Assembly (NCBI RefSeq): GCF_037126465.1
Contig: NC_088206.1
Span: forward strand, 72,357,687-72,421,686
DNA: 64,000 nt
Direction of reading: 5' to 3'
Origin: Ornithodoros turicata
Taxonomy: Eukaryota; Arthropoda; Arachnida; Ixodida; Argasidae
Every line of letters begins with the position of its first letter. The stretch's first letter is position 1. Of this stretch, positions 1 through 12,450 are shown piece by piece. The notes beneath the pieces were generated by a model that saw only the letters and a program-made list of their open reading frames with translations, searched no databases and was not told where the DNA came from. A program made the translations under genes and the position numbers.

Positions 1-291
1 ACACATTAACTAATCATATTATCTTATATAAGTTGAATGTCGAGTTGTGCCAACGTCGCCGTATTATTTTTCTTTTTTAAATCAACCGGGTATTCTCTTC
101 GCAATACAATACATTATACAGTGTTGCCCAAAGATGAAGTAGGGTCTTTATTCCGTATCGCAGGCACGGAAGATGCCGGAGCTTTCGCCAACGATGCATG
201 AAGTGCCTCAAAATCGTGTCAAGAATCTTCAGCTTCCAGATTTGTTTCAGTAAATTATCAAAACGAAAAACCGTTCTTCCATTTTCAATTC

Positions 292-354
292 CCTATTCCG
301 ACATTTTCTTGAGTGCCGTGGATGACGCGGCACTCAAGAAAATGTCGGAATAGG
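292..354. repeat. Perfect 27-bp hairpin (short foldback)
   Basis: Bases 292-318 and 328-354 are exact reverse complements around a 9-base loop. Each arm contains tttcttgagtgccg or its complement. It carries no ORF and has no neighbouring gene. A short palindromic transposon remnant is the likeliest identity; an RNA hairpin cannot be excluded from sequence alone. Confidence 0.8.
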
Positions 355-3009
355 CGATGATTTGAACTTAATTCTAGAGAACGTGTTTACTAGAACTGTG
401 AGAAAAAAAAAAGGGGGGGGGGGCGTGCGTATGGTGCAATTGTAAAAACATGGCAAAATAAATGTCTTAAAGTTCCTATAGTGCTACGAAACTACACAAA
501 CCCTCATATGCGGGCTTAGCAGGCGGCGATTGTAAATGCAACGTTTTTCTTTCTTTCTTTTTTTTTAATTTTCACCCTTCGTCCAGAAATAGTTGATCCA
601 AGGAGCAATGTTTATTTCACATTTTCGTGCATGATACGTTCTCGCTTCCAACCACACTTCTTTCTTATTCATTTTATTTTGTCATTAGAAACCTCGTACA
701 GTACGTGTCGTGGGTAACCTAGCAAGATAGATTGAAGCGTCATATAACACCGCATATTTGTTCGTTTAAATTTACAACGATATTTGCGTCCCGCTTTGGC
801 TCGCAGTCAACAGCGCTTAGTAACAGAGCAATCTCTCTCTCGGTGCGTTGCACAACTATCAGCCGATCCGCTCTTTCTTTCATCTCCTGGGCCTGGAATG
901 CATTGGAGAGCTACGCTATTAGGCGAACGCCTGCATCAGTTGTAATTATAGATGGTGGCGAATAGGCAACTACTTGTGTCTATACAGGGCCGGAGTAACT
1001 TGGCTCTCTTTAAATGGGCGCCTCGTGGCCACTGACTCCATTTGCGGTATGTGTAATTTGTCGCAACTTCTTTTTTTTCGTTTGTTGATGATTGCCCTTT
1101 ATGGTTATAGCCTGGAGACTGTACGTAGGATAAGGGAGACAGTAATAGCTTAGCGCACGCTAGCTTTCGTATTGCCTTCTATTAGTAGTGTACTATAGCG
1201 TTATACGATTATGAGTAAAGAAAAGACGCCGCAGAGTATATACTATACTTTCCCGAGCAGGTGCGTGGTCTGCTCATTTCATGTACTAATGAGAGATTGC
1301 ACGAATCGAAATAAACGCGTTATTAATGGTGGTAACTTGAGACCGCTCCTGCGATAATGTTGGCGCTCGCGACTGTGATAAAGTGTAACTATCAGTGACT
1401 GGCTCTCTCAAGGCGCGTTCTAACGGATTCTTTTTTTTTTTTTTTTTACATGCTGCTGATATTTTTTTGTGATCCGACACACACTTCGATGTTCGTGTGT
1501 TGTTTATTACAGTAGTTAGGTGTTTAATCTTCTGTTTTTCTAAATTATGTTAAGTAGTTTGATTCGCGCGGACTGTTCGTGTGCGTCGCGACAAAAATAT
1601 GAATTGCGTTCGATTACGTTGGGGTGAAGGGGGAGATATATAAAGTTAAACTACACGAAGAGGGTTTGGGTTGCAATCAGTCAATCACTCGTCAGGGCGT
1701 TCAATTTGTTCTTTTATTCCTCACAATTCCATCCAGTTCAAACGACACTGCAAATATATAAATGCGCTAGGCTCGTGGTCGTTGGAATGAAATTTATTAG
1801 ATAAAGGGAGATTATTTGCCAAATACGAGAAGTCGCTAACGTTACTAACATCTACATTTTTTTTTATTTTATAGATCAAATCTAAAGAAGTCGCACAGAC
1901 GCAAACAATCTACCAGTAGTAATGCAGGGAAATTTTAAAACAGACTCGAGGGCACGTCAACTGTAGTGCCGTTATCTCTAGCTTCAAATTGGTCCGAGGC
2001 CAAACAAGGCACAAATAGCTACCGAGCCTTGAAACCAGAACCGATAAGCATCCCTTTTTTCGCGTCATAAATCATCGTCGTAAGTTCTCGCGTAACTATT
2101 TCGTTTCATTTACACTGTTTCGTCGGCCCAGTTTGCTTACATTCAGGCGTCGCCAGTACTGAATAGAGCCTTCTGCAACTTCTTGAGCTCTCTGTTTTCT
2201 CGTTATTTTTTATTATTACGTCGAACAGACGCAACCCACACGGCCTTTCCTCTTTAAACACGCCATAGTTTATCATCCGTGGCACGCATACATTAACAAG
2301 GAGTAGCCGACTGGCCGTCCAAGTACAAAAGATAAAAGGTAAAAAGTCCTCCCAGACGGTATAACATACTTTCGGAGGCCCAGATGCCTCTGTCGACAAG
2401 TCGCGATATTGAGCGGGTGGAATATTTTATGACTCTGCGCCATGAAGATTACGGAGGAGAGATGATTGCTTTCTAATTCTGTGTTCAGCACCGCGAATCA
2501 ACAGCGGCCGCGAGCGGAGTATACGGACGTGCTGGACGCGGAGAGGGAGACAAAGGTTAGTGTGCGTCGTGGGCCGACTTCGGGGCCTCTGGTTCGTCGG
2601 CTAAGACACATGTTACAATTAGTGAGGCGTAATTATTGAGGCGTAATTAGGCGCCTGTTATGACACTCGTTACGTTTACTTTGAAGGAAGTTGAAGGAAG
2701 TAAATGCTGCGCCTGTTTTGCAGTGCTGAGAGGTAAAGGTAAAAAAAATCATCGTTCCATGGTAACGGACCACAAACGAGGCGAACAAGTTGCTTCACTC
2801 ATCACGTGAACACGTATTAAAAAAAAAGGAAATGACAAAAAAAAGGACCTGTGACTGTGAGTACCACACTATTCGTTAAGTTTAATTACTTCGCCCTCCC
2901 GTGCTTTTACTTTTTTTATGCGCGACAAAATTTGAGCACCCGGTGCCTAACATACCTCGAGGAGGATAACCTGCATATAGACATCTAAATTTTAACAAAG
3001 GTATACTGT
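355..3009. other. Intergenic stretch, no gene recognised
   Basis: Only short chance ORFs are present, none with recognisable motifs or convincing splice context. There are homopolymer runs near 411-423 (G) and 1430-1447 (T). One 97-codon minus-strand ORF at 2106-2399 matches nothing I recognise. Confidence 0.5.
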
Positions 3010-3670
3010 AAAGCGGTACAGCTGCGATCTCAGCAAATATATCTCTTCGATAGCCTGAACCCTCCGTACTCTTACGTCACAATGTTAGTCACAATTGCGC
3101 TCATAGTTTTTTTTTTTTTTTTAAAGAAAATGAAAATTGGAAATTACGGACAACACTGTGTAGAAGTGGCCACCAACTGCGCATTACAAGACCAGCGCCT
3201 GTGGCATAAGTGGTTAAGATGATCGCTTTCCACGCCGAGACTGGGAGGTGACACGGGTTCGAATCCTGTCACCGGCTGTGCTGTCTGAGGTTTTCCCTGG
3301 GTTTTCCGAAGACTTTCCAGACGGATGTCGGCACAGTTCCCCCTGAAGTCCGCCCAGGACGCATACTAACCCCCACTGTCCCCCACTCCTTCCTGCTGTC
3401 CTCTCTCCATCTGTCCATGTATGTACGGCGCTCATAGCCACAGTTGCTTCGCGGCGCTAACACGAAATTTAAAGAAAAATAACCGCGGCATGATTGGACA
3501 CTATCTTTGCAGACAAAAACTTGAAAACATTAAGAATTTTAAAAAATGCGCATTGCAAGTCAAGTACGTCGGCAAAACTACATTGCATGCGTATAACACT
3601 GGGTCTAAAACAAACGAAGTCGGCTACGTAGTCATCACGACAGCCACAAGCCAGTCGGGAACATAGATCA
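3010..3670 (+). repeat. Dispersed repeat R, copy 1, split by a SINE
   Basis: Blocks such as atctcttcgatagcctga, gcaacactgtgt-like and aaaactacattgcatgcg recur in the same order at about 41805-42010. Here the repeat is interrupted at 3178-3559 by a SINE with its target duplication. No coding capacity or clear termini are visible, so the class is unknown. Confidence 0.7.
3191..3546 (+). mobile_element. tRNA-derived SINE, family 1, with target-site duplication
   Basis: The 5' head has a pol III A-box-like segment (tggcataagtggttaag) and a B box (ggttcgaatcc). The conserved body (tttccctgggttttccg, then gttgcttcgcggcgctaac) follows, and the 3' end is A-rich. It is flanked by 13-bp near-identical duplications, 3178-3190 (tgcgcattacaag) and 3547-3559 (tgcgcattgcaag), as expected for LINE-mediated retroposition. 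It interrupts repeat R, so it is younger than that copy. The roughly 75 bases after the usual body end may be an extended tail. Confidence 0.88.
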
Positions 3671-4199
3671 CCGTTGCTCGATAAATTGGGGACTTTTTCC
3701 GACCAGACGTCGCCCCGAGCCGTTTTACCGCAGTTTTACTCGCAAATTTAAAAAAAAATTAGCGTTCCCTGTCACACGTACAACGTTGTTGTGCTGGGTT
3801 TACGAGCAACAAGCCGTTAAATTGCGTCATCGACATTAACTGCCTGCCTGCTGCTTTACGGTACCTTAAAGAGAGAGGACCCTGGATGAAAGATCGGTTT
3901 TATTTTTAAATGCCTCCCTGTTTGTAGTCTGAGGCATTGAATTGTTGCTGGAACGATGCCCGATCGTAATATCAACACATGTTCCAAGAATTGCGGACCA
4001 AAAGTGCGCGTGTTGAGAGGAGGAGGTGAAGAACCCGTTACAAAAATCTCTATACTCGTTCATCCGTAATTGCGTATTCTGTAGAGACGCTGAAATAAGC
4101 CGCCGATGGCTGCTGTCTTTCACGCTTTCTTCTTTCTTTGGCGACGGAGACTTTAGTGTTGTGTCTGTTTTTCCGTCTCTTCTCCGTGTTAGCCTGGGT

Positions 4200-4260
4200 G
4201 TGGTTAGGTTAGGTTAGGTTAGGTTGGGTTAGGTTGGGTTAGGTTACGTTACGTTACGTT
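4200..4260 (+). repeat. Interstitial (TTAGG)n telomere-like tract
   Basis: Seven or more units read as ggtta/ggttg, grading into gttac units at the right end. TTAGG is the ancestral arthropod telomere motif. The degenerate units and internal position indicate an interstitial tract rather than an active chromosome end. Confidence 0.8.
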
Positions 4261-4294
4261 AGCCTCTGATGCAGCTTTATTTGCCTATATACCA

Positions 4295-4364
4295 GTGGGT
4301 GAGTATAGGTACAGCACCTGCTCTTTGGGCGTGACTCCGAGGTGTTGGAATCGAATCCCACTGC
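4295..4364 (+). mobile_element. Possible tRNA-like SINE head fragment
   Basis: A B-box-like segment (ttggaatcgaatcccactg) resembles the T-arm of tRNA-derived SINEs elsewhere in the window. The A box is poor and the conserved SINE body is absent, so this is a weak fragment call. Confidence 0.3.
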
Positions 4365-4472
4365 CCAAGAAGCACAACATGTTGGCCCAATATTGGACCA
4401 ATATTGGCAATACCGGCCCAATATTGGCCCAATCTTGTGCCAATATTGGGCCAACATGCTGTGCTACTTGGG
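4363..4472. repeat. Palindromic MITE-like repeat
   Basis: The ends are inverted repeats (gcccaagaagcacaacatg against catgctgtgctacttggg). The interior repeats the self-complementary word ccaatattgg several times. It has no ORF. Small size and inverted termini fit a nonautonomous foldback DNA element. Confidence 0.7.
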
Positions 4473-6848
4473 TGTCGGTCACTGCCGACCGCTGCGGCGT
4501 CGCTCATGATCACAGTTGTCTCGCAACGTAAAGCCGCGAATTAGTATTATCATTATTTTCGTTCACCGAGGTATTCTTTGGGTTAGCTATAGCCGTAGAC
4601 TAGCCAGTCAATAATATAGACGATTTCAGAAAATCCCAGAGCTCCTTGCACACGCATTGCATTCTGGGTGCTTACTGACTGGGGAACGAAGAATAACCCT
4701 TCGCGTTTCGCTTTCGCTGACCTTGAAACGTCGTGAACAATGGACGGGTTAGGGTGGAATCGAAACAGGTTGGAGGCCACCCGTTTCTCTCGTATTAGTA
4801 AACTCCCAGAATTGAAAGCGACGCTAAGCACTATGGTATTTTGGGGGAACTCGTCTATTGTCCACACAGTTCCCTCTGAAGTCACCCCAGGATGCGTCCT
4901 GTCACCCCCAGCCCCGTCTCGCATACAGCTTCCTTCTGTCCTCTATTTACTCCTATAAGTAATACCGTGAATTAAGGGTGTTGCACGTGGCACGCGTGCT
5001 CAGTATGACTAATGCCTGTTGCAAAGGACGGGACACCGAACAGCGGAAATTTGCGAAGCAATCGTTACTAGAGAAATACAGAGCACACATCGAATGCGCT
5101 GAGTATCGCCAAGAAACAGACGTTTAACAGTGTATTACAGTATGGACAGTATATTTATTACACCATGTATTTGATATTGTATTACATTCTTGTGCGCCCA
5201 GCAGAAGGCACGACGGCACAAAAGCACATTCGACGGTCCATTCGATGGAGGGCCAGAGAGCGAGATTTCTTCTGTCTTTGCCCTTATTGATTTATGTTTA
5301 TTTTTATTGCTATCAATGCACGTTGAGCTACAAGAAGTGAGCAACCACAATGCCTACCGCGCTGCGCGTGATTCTCAAGAAACGAAAACTCGCAGGTAAT
5401 GACCCGATTAAGCACTCAAACTCCTCTAACTTTTTGGCTGCCGGATTGTCGTAAAGGGAGAATGCAGTCTTCTTGGTTGTGAGCGATGCTCTTGATGAAG
5501 TTGGGAAAGGAGGAAAGGAGACAGAAATAGCTAGGGGAGAAAAAAAAGTCAAAGGTTGAGCTGTGCCAGATATAAGTCTGCGTCCGTCTTTTCTGTTAGT
5601 TTTCGGAAAGATAGATGGACTGGAATTAAGTTAAAGAATAACAGTTGATGGAAATAACAGTGGGACTCACACCCTTCTGGACGGCTCGACACATTTTCTC
5701 TTACATCCTTGACATTAGATTGTCACATTGCTTGAGAAAGATACCTCCCGACTCGAGTGTGTTTGTGTGAATGTGAGTGTGACTGGAAACAACGTAAGAG
5801 AATGTGTTCACGGTGAGTTCGTGTTACCGTGTTTTCTAGCGTGGCTTGGTACGTTTAGTTAGCACTTTTTAAACTCGCGTCTAGAAGGTGTTTCATCTTA
5901 ATTTCACAGTAATCTGAAGATTTCGTTATCTCGTGAGAAAATCGTCACATTAATGTCACCCACATCCGGGCTTCGCGGGACAAATATTATCTGATTAGTT
6001 TACGTTCGATGGACAAAAATTATGCTGCTATAGTTTTCTATGGCAGAAAAAGAAAGTCCTCGTCTTCAACGGTACTTCTCTTATCTTCTTTTAACGGAAG
6101 TGTGGAAAAGTCGCGGAAAGACAAATAAAAGTAGACGATTAGAGCCTGAGGTGATGTTCATTGGACGCTCTCTCTCTTTACTTTACTGGACCTCACGAGG
6201 TCTAAATTATTCTGCCACCTGCAGCGCATACACAAGTGCAGGTTACGGTTCCTTTCTTCTCAGTTTCTTCTTTCTTCAGTTCTTTTTTTTTTCAGCCGTC
6301 ATGTTTTGACCGATGGCTTCGTCAAACTGGGTGGGTAAGATCGCACCGTTCAATTTGTGTGCCAAATATTTTCCACGGTACCAAATATATCAGACCACCA
6401 ATATGTTGCAGAAACATCAAACGCGAAGCACGTGTAATGGTCACCCGTTCTAACTGACCATAAGAACACAAGATGTGATACTTAGATATGCACTATTTCG
6501 AAAAATGCTGCGATACATGTGTATTTCAAGTGTTCCTATTATTCACTTTTCTTATGGCTGCTTACTATTATTATAATCACTGTTATCAAATGAGCAATGA
6601 GGTGATCATTTAACGTGGCTCGATACCCTGTCCGATTCATCAATCTGTCCAATCACGAGTCACCGTACAGTCGCCTCGCGTGACGTCGAAAAGTCCTCTA
6701 TCCTTTCTTCTCTGTCACGTCTTTACGTCACGAGTCACGTGCTAGGGGAATAAGCTGCGTCACGGCGTACCCTCTTCCTTCCCTCATTCTCCAGTTCGCT
6801 CTTTCCAAGAGTGGAGGCTTTTTGAAAGGTGAAGGAAAGAAATTTGAC
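4473..6848. other. Intergenic stretch, no gene recognised
   Basis: I see no exon with convincing splice signals. Bases 4862-4950 carry a degraded match to the 3' half of the SINE body (cacagttccctctgaagtc, then ccttctgtcctct). Otherwise there is only anonymous sequence with short pyrimidine runs. Confidence 0.45.
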
Positions 6849-6865
6849 GGGGGGGGGGGGGGGGG
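6849..6865 (+). repeat. Uninterrupted run of 17 G
   Basis: Seventeen consecutive G follow ttgac. Such tracts are prone to slippage and assembly error and can form G-quadruplex structures. No associated gene is visible. Confidence 0.9.
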
Positions 6866-6904
6866 CAAACTCAGTGATCCTTTAATATATGAGCGGATGC
6901 TGGA

Positions 6905-7174
6905 CACAACATGCGTTCCTTGGCGGTATGTAGCTTCAAACTCAGGCTAACCACTGGGAGTTGGTGGGCTCGAACCCCACCTCTGGCTCTGGGGTTCCCC
7001 TTCCGCTTTCGGGCAACCTTTCCACACAGATAAAGGAAATTCAGTTCCCAGCGAAGTCGGTCCAGGAGGCACACTGACCCTCTTGTCTCCTCTTGCTTCC
7101 TGCTTTCCGTTCTGCGCCATTCAACGTCCTGTACACGGCTGTATAGCTACAATTGCTTCGCGGTGTTAACGCGG
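6905..7174 (+). mobile_element. SINE family 1, diverged copy
   Basis: A B-box-like segment (gggctcgaaccccacc) lies near 6967. It is followed by diverged body blocks (gaagtcggtccaggaggca) and the family end (aattgcttcgcggtgttaac). The A box is weak. Divergence suggests an old insertion. Confidence 0.75.
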
Positions 7175-9411
7175 ATTATTTTTATTTATTTACCTCAGTT
7201 ATAAGGTCACGTTCCTCTCTTCAAGGTTGTTCTCTGCCTGGTTTACCTCCGCAGATGTTGTTTCTTATAATCTCGCACCCGATAAGTCCGGTCGTCGCCC
7301 ATGTATCCCACGCACTACATATCTGTCTTGTTTTCCTCAGCGACAAAATGCCTATTCTCTCTCTCTCTCTTTCTCCTTCGTCAGCGGACTCGCTCGAGTA
7401 GCTTGAACTCCCTGCAGACGTAAACACAACGTCGCTCTTGACCATTTTATCTGTATCGCTAGGCATTTTTCATTCACCTTCTCTGCAAGCCCAGTATGTT
7501 GCCTAGTGTGTGTTTTTTTTTCCTTCTTCTTTTGCTGGTGAGAAAAGATGTATATCGAATTGAACAGCAAACACCTCGTCAATGAAGGCTACGTAACCTT
7601 CCGAGACGTTTACCACAACGCTGTACAAATGAGAAGGTTGTGTCTTTTCCATTTCGTATGCTAACATCTCCATTTTTTTTTTCTTTTACAAATCAGTCAA
7701 TCAATCGTATGCTTTCGAAAACCCACCTTAAAAGAACACAGCCTCGCAGTACCATCGTACATTTCTTCTGGTGTTTATTACAAAGACTCGATGCCACATT
7801 ACAGGACTAATGCGTTCTTAAATTAATTCGTAGCAAAAACGAGTAAGGACTAACCACCTTTCATCTTCGTTTATGTGTATCAACTGTGACATTTTCCTTG
7901 TCATCGTAAGTAGTCACCCACTCCCCCTCTGTAATGCTTTTGAAGGTGCAAATAGCATATTACAGCACCTCTGACGTCAGTAACAGGCCTTGCGAGAGAG
8001 GGTTCACTGCCGGGGAAAGTGACAGATAAGCGTCAGTGTGTGCAATAGTGCTCTTAATGTGAGTGCAAGAGTATGTTTACTTTCTCGTGGGTAGACATCT
8101 GCTGTGTCACGTTGCTTTTGCTCGTGTGTTGTTGTTGTTGTCCACTTGCGTGGGTGGCAGTCAGCCAATAAGACGATAGGATCGAAACCTGACCAAGTCA
8201 TGGTGTGTGACCAAAAACCCATAGAACAGGGTTCTCGTGGGCAGCGTGCGGAACCTGAACTGAAGCGCCATTTTTTTCCGAACTGGGGTTTAGGGGGTTT
8301 GAATCCCTTAAAGCCCCCCAGTGTACTATAGCCAGTAGCCAGTGTACTATACTAACAAAAGATGTATGTACTCATTATTTTACTAACACCTTACTTTGCT
8401 TCTCCTGCTTGCGTTGTCATCAACTCCCATACTGCTATAGCATGTTATAACATGTTCACCGTTCGTAGAAAAGTTTGCATCCTGTCCCGTGCACTCCAGC
8501 GCATTACCAGAGAATGTTGGCACAACTTTTTCTGCAATGCGCTGAACCGTTATAAACCCGAACATATACCGGTTCGAACCGTTATTTCTGCGCTGCGGGA
8601 CTGAATCGGAACGGGACCCGTAAGTTTTTCGGTTGGCCACCCTGCGCGTGGGCGTCCATCGCTTCTTCTTTCTCTCAAATATAACGATCGAAGGTTTCAA
8701 GTCACGTTACGGAACACCGTGCCTCAGGTGGATGACGTGCACCGTGGCAACTTGTACCGCCCTTCTGCTGACGTCCCCGGGCTGATTTACGGAAACCAGT
8801 AACAAATACATATATATATATACATCGTCATCGGATGCCTTTCCCTCTTGGTGCCCCAATAACTTCCCTACAGTGTCAGTTCTTTATTTCCATTACCGTA
8901 AGTGCCGCAAGGGCCTCCAGCAAACTACTGGCTCCTAACTAAAGCTACCCTTAAAAGAGTAAATGACACCACATACAACACCGGTACAGCTCATTGGTAT
9001 TCTTCAAATAAAATAAATACTCAAAAAGAAAAAAGAAAACGACTCGAACTAAGCTCCACACACGGAGTAAAGTGGCTGTGTATCTATCTCCATAGTGTAC
9101 CTCTTTTGCTCACCACGTGATATTGGTGCCCTATAGTTGCTTTCAATACAACTCTACCTGACTGTACATGCCGGAAAAGGCAAATACATAACCCTGTCAC
9201 CCTAATTTCTGAGTCGAGTACTATAGCATTGTGTCAGCGCCCTCTGGGGACTGAACGGAAGAATGATTCATCCAATACAGTATCAATTAACTGGCTAAAC
9301 CATTAAACATTCACGCTGAAGAAACACGGAGTAGCAAACGGAGCAACCTCAGGGACGACTCTCTGTCTTCTACAGCTATACACTGTCCAAAAACACTGAC
9401 CATGTTCCACA
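7175..9411. other. Intergenic stretch, no gene recognised
   Basis: It contains a (TC)n run near 7357-7372 and a (TA)n run near 8812-8822. A fragment (ggggtttagggggtttgaa) near 8284 resembles sequence near 14900 and is probably an old repeat. No supported exons were found. Confidence 0.45.
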
Positions 9412-9645
9412 CCAGTGGCATGACCATGGAGTGGTGATACCTCTAAGGTCGCGCTGGAGGTGGTGGGTTCGAGTCCTACCACCGACTGTGCTGTCTCAGG
9501 TTTTCCCTGGGCTTTCTGTCACACTTTCCGGACGGATGTCGGCATAGCTTTCCATGAAGTCGGCCCAGGACCCCCAATCTTTCCTCCTGTCCCCATCCAT
9601 ACGTCGCTCATAGCCACATTTGCTTCGCGGCGTTAACACGGAGTA
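9412..9645 (+). mobile_element. SINE family 1 copy, variant head
   Basis: The head (accatggagtggtga, then gtgggttcgagtcctacc) is followed by the family body (tgctgtctcaggttttccct, gatgtcggcatag) and end (gcttcgcggcgttaacacgg). The body is shortened relative to other copies. Confidence 0.82.
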
Positions 9646-9869
9646 AAAAGTGAACATATGTTCCACGGAGTTCCGCAACCTCATTCTATGATATCGAGTA
9701 TGTGCTCAGTATGTTCTACTTCGTTTCCAATTTCTCCCACCAATGTTTTACCGAAGGGATACTTTGGAGCAGTAGAATGCTGAAAGTAACGCCGTGGAAT
9801 CGCCCCATTGCTGTATTTTACCTTTATCTGAACTGAACGGCTGAGGAAACGAAAATGAAACAAACTTAC

Positions 9870-9962
9870 CTGACCAGACACGACCACCAACGTCACCGCA
9901 AAGGCGCAGCAGAAAATACAACCCCACCGCACGGCGAACGTTGATTCATATTTCATCTCCAT
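9870..9962 (-). CDS. First coding exon of a putative secreted protein (signal peptide)
   Basis: From an ATG with strong context (A at -3, G at +4) the minus strand encodes 31 residues ending VVVSGQ, followed immediately by the consensus donor CAG|GTAAGT at 9869-9864. The peptide has a short polar N-terminus (MEMKYEST, one Lys), then a hydrophobic core (GCIFCCAFAVTLVVV) ending in small residues, a classical secretory signal peptide. Reading past the donor gives a charged, non-conserved peptide, consistent with intron. No partner exon was found between here and the left edge, so exon 2 may lie outside the window. Product unknown; a salivary or extracellular protein or a receptor leader are guesses. 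A chance ORF is possible, but signal peptide, start context and perfect donor together favour a real exon. Confidence 0.55.
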
Positions 9963-10442
9963 ACTTTCAACGTGAAGTCTTATATCAAAACACTATTCCA
10001 AAGGGGGAACAAACAAAGTCACCACGAGCACAAACGAGCGTAGTCACCGCCCGAACGTCACCGTATTAAGTCAACGTCACTTCGGCGAACGGAATCGTGG
10101 TCACCCGTTCCACTCCACATCGTATCTTTTGCCGGCAACTTTCTGCTCGAGCTGCGCTCCCACTGCTCAACTGTTCATGATACTCGGCGCGCGAGTTGTG
10201 GGAGCTTTTGCTCCTCGCTCTTTTTTCTGCTCCCTCGCAGCGGGGGAAACGGGAGGAGGAGGAAAGACGTCACCATTTTTTGCGTGTGGCAAGAGGAAGA
10301 GATTTAAACGAGGGGCGGTAATACGTAACTGGAAGTGCGAGCTGACGCGGATGTATCCGTTCGAGTTACCGACGTAGAAACTCTGCTGTTTGAAATACAC
10401 GCGAGAGTAACCCAGCAGGATAGAGCAGATAATAGTGTATCT

Positions 10443-10596
10443 TAGTATAACGTACGCAGTCGCCTTTTGCGCACGTAACGGATAGCGTGATGGTTCTGGG
10501 CAATGCGCAAAGCTCTGCTTGTGTCTTGCGCGGTCGCGCGGAACCACCAACGCTATCCCTTACGTATGCAAAAGCGATAGCGTACGATGTACTAAA
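10443..10596. repeat. Inverted-repeat element (gatagcg family)
   Basis: Arms 10443-10497 and 10541-10596 are imperfect reverse complements with shared words such as gtaacggatagcg and cgctatcccttac. A third copy of one arm occurs at 60941-60989 (gcgtacgtaagggatagcgg). There is no ORF. A foldback MITE family is likely. Confidence 0.65.
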
Positions 10597-10621
10597 ACTC
10601 TCTAATGTATATAGAAATATG

Positions 10622-10780
10622 GTTATCTATTACAGCCCCGCGGTTATCTTTCTCTCTGTTATTTCTATTATCTATTATTTCTATCTATTATCTATTACAG
10701 CCCCGCGGTTATCTTTCTCTCTGTTATTTCTATTATCTATTATTTCTATCTATTATCTATTACATCCCCGCGGTTAGGTT
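10622..10780 (+). repeat. Tandem repeat, 65-bp period, about 2.3 units
   Basis: Units starting acagccccgcggttatc lie at 10632 and 10697, with a partial third (acatccccgcggtta) at 10762. Spacing is exactly 65 bp and the first two are nearly identical. Each unit carries internal (tctatta)n microsatellite-like sequence, so slippage is plausible. Confidence 0.9.
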
Positions 10781-12450
10781 TCTCGAAGTACATATATGAT
10801 AAATTAGTGTATATCGTAGTAAAATATTGAGTAGAGTTGCGTGTAACGCAGCAAAGTGTAAGCATCGCACATCGTAGTAAAGTGTATAGAAGTAAGCAAG
10901 CTCCGAGATCTAAAAATAACACTTGAATGTTATTGTCGTTGCTTTATTTCGGTGAAGATTGGGTGTTTAGAACAGATAAACAAACGAGCCTTGGCGAGCT
11001 CCATTCACACAACCCCTCTCGCTGCATGGCACTGACTCGTTGACATTGGGTGTTCTATCGCCTATCTACACCATCTGCACGCCTAACGGTTACACTTTAA
11101 TTGCCTAATTTGCTTCCATTTAATTGTACGCCGCTTTCGCTCAGCAGATCTGTGGGCATTAACAATATTACGCGTATTGATACAAAATTAATAAGGTTAA
11201 TCAATAAATTCCTTCTCTTTGGCAGGATGCAAATATGGCACGTTATTCGGAACACACTCAATACTCATGTGATGGATGAAGCGTCATATATGATTAGCCA
11301 CTTAATTTCGCTCTATAAAAAGAGAGAGAGAAAAAAAGAAGAAAGAACAGACCCCCGGAGCAACGTAAATTGGAGAGGTTGAACAAACAACAATTGGGAT
11401 AACAGTGAGTTTACGCCTCACCAACGCCCAAGTAATGATCAGAGGTGAGTGTTTGAATCCCACCACCGGCACTCGACGACTTCCAGGGCATTACCAGGCG
11501 TACATTACGTTATACAGGCATGAAAAGAAGATAGCCCTCTTGCTGTGTCACGTGACCTGACAATGCCAATGAGAAGGTGTACCCGCACTTTGGGAGGTCA
11601 TATTCGCACATTATGGGGTTCCGCGGATACCGAAAGTATATGGTTCTCAGAGCACTGTAGACAGGCACGTAATTTTAAATCGGAAGTCTACTAGGCGACG
11701 TCATTCGGATGATCACAAATTCCAACTCTATAATCTTTCCTAAGTACTCTTCGTGCTCGATCCTTCCGGCATTCCTCGTCTTTTTGAAACCGGAAGAAAT
11801 AAAAGTGTTTCACAATTTAAAGTCAGTCTTGCACGTGCGCGAGGTGTTCTGCATCTTCATTGCAGACAAAACGAGAATTGAACGAAAACAAGTAATGAAC
11901 AGGGAAGTTAATCTGCACGCATATTCGGGTGACAGCTAAACGTATATGCGTGTTGCGGTGGCTTACATGCGCAGGTATGCAAATAACGCTGACCCGTTTA
12001 TAGTCCGGATAGGAGAGCCGGCTCCATCTAGCGGGCGACAAGTAGACTAAAATGTTCCTCCTCGTAGGAGTTTCGTTTCACTATAGATTCTCTATAGTTT
12101 CACTGCGCTTTCTGGATGGTGCTTTTGTGAAAGCCACATTCGCGTTTTTCTTTTCTCTGTGGCCTCACTGATGAAAGTCAGATCTATAATGTTGGGGTGT
12201 GATGCGTTCAAAGAGGTCTGGAATCCATTCGCATGCTGTCCTGCGTTGTGTGCAGATAAGTCCAGCGACTATTTATGCAGAGACCGTGGAGAGCCAGCTC
12301 CAAAAATGATATATATCTTGTAAAAATTGATTCTCTAAATTTCTGTATTTATTGTTCTTATTTTTTAATCTGTTACAGATTTTAAAAAAGCTGTGAGAGT
12401 AGCACTGATGTCTTTTTTGCGGGAGAGGGGGGTCGGGGTTACGCGGCCAG
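10781..12450. other. Intergenic stretch, possible SINE trace
   Basis: At 11400-11480 a tRNA-like pair of boxes (gggataacagtga; tgtttgaatcccacc) hints at a degraded SINE head. No exon is supported elsewhere in the stretch. Confidence 0.35.
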
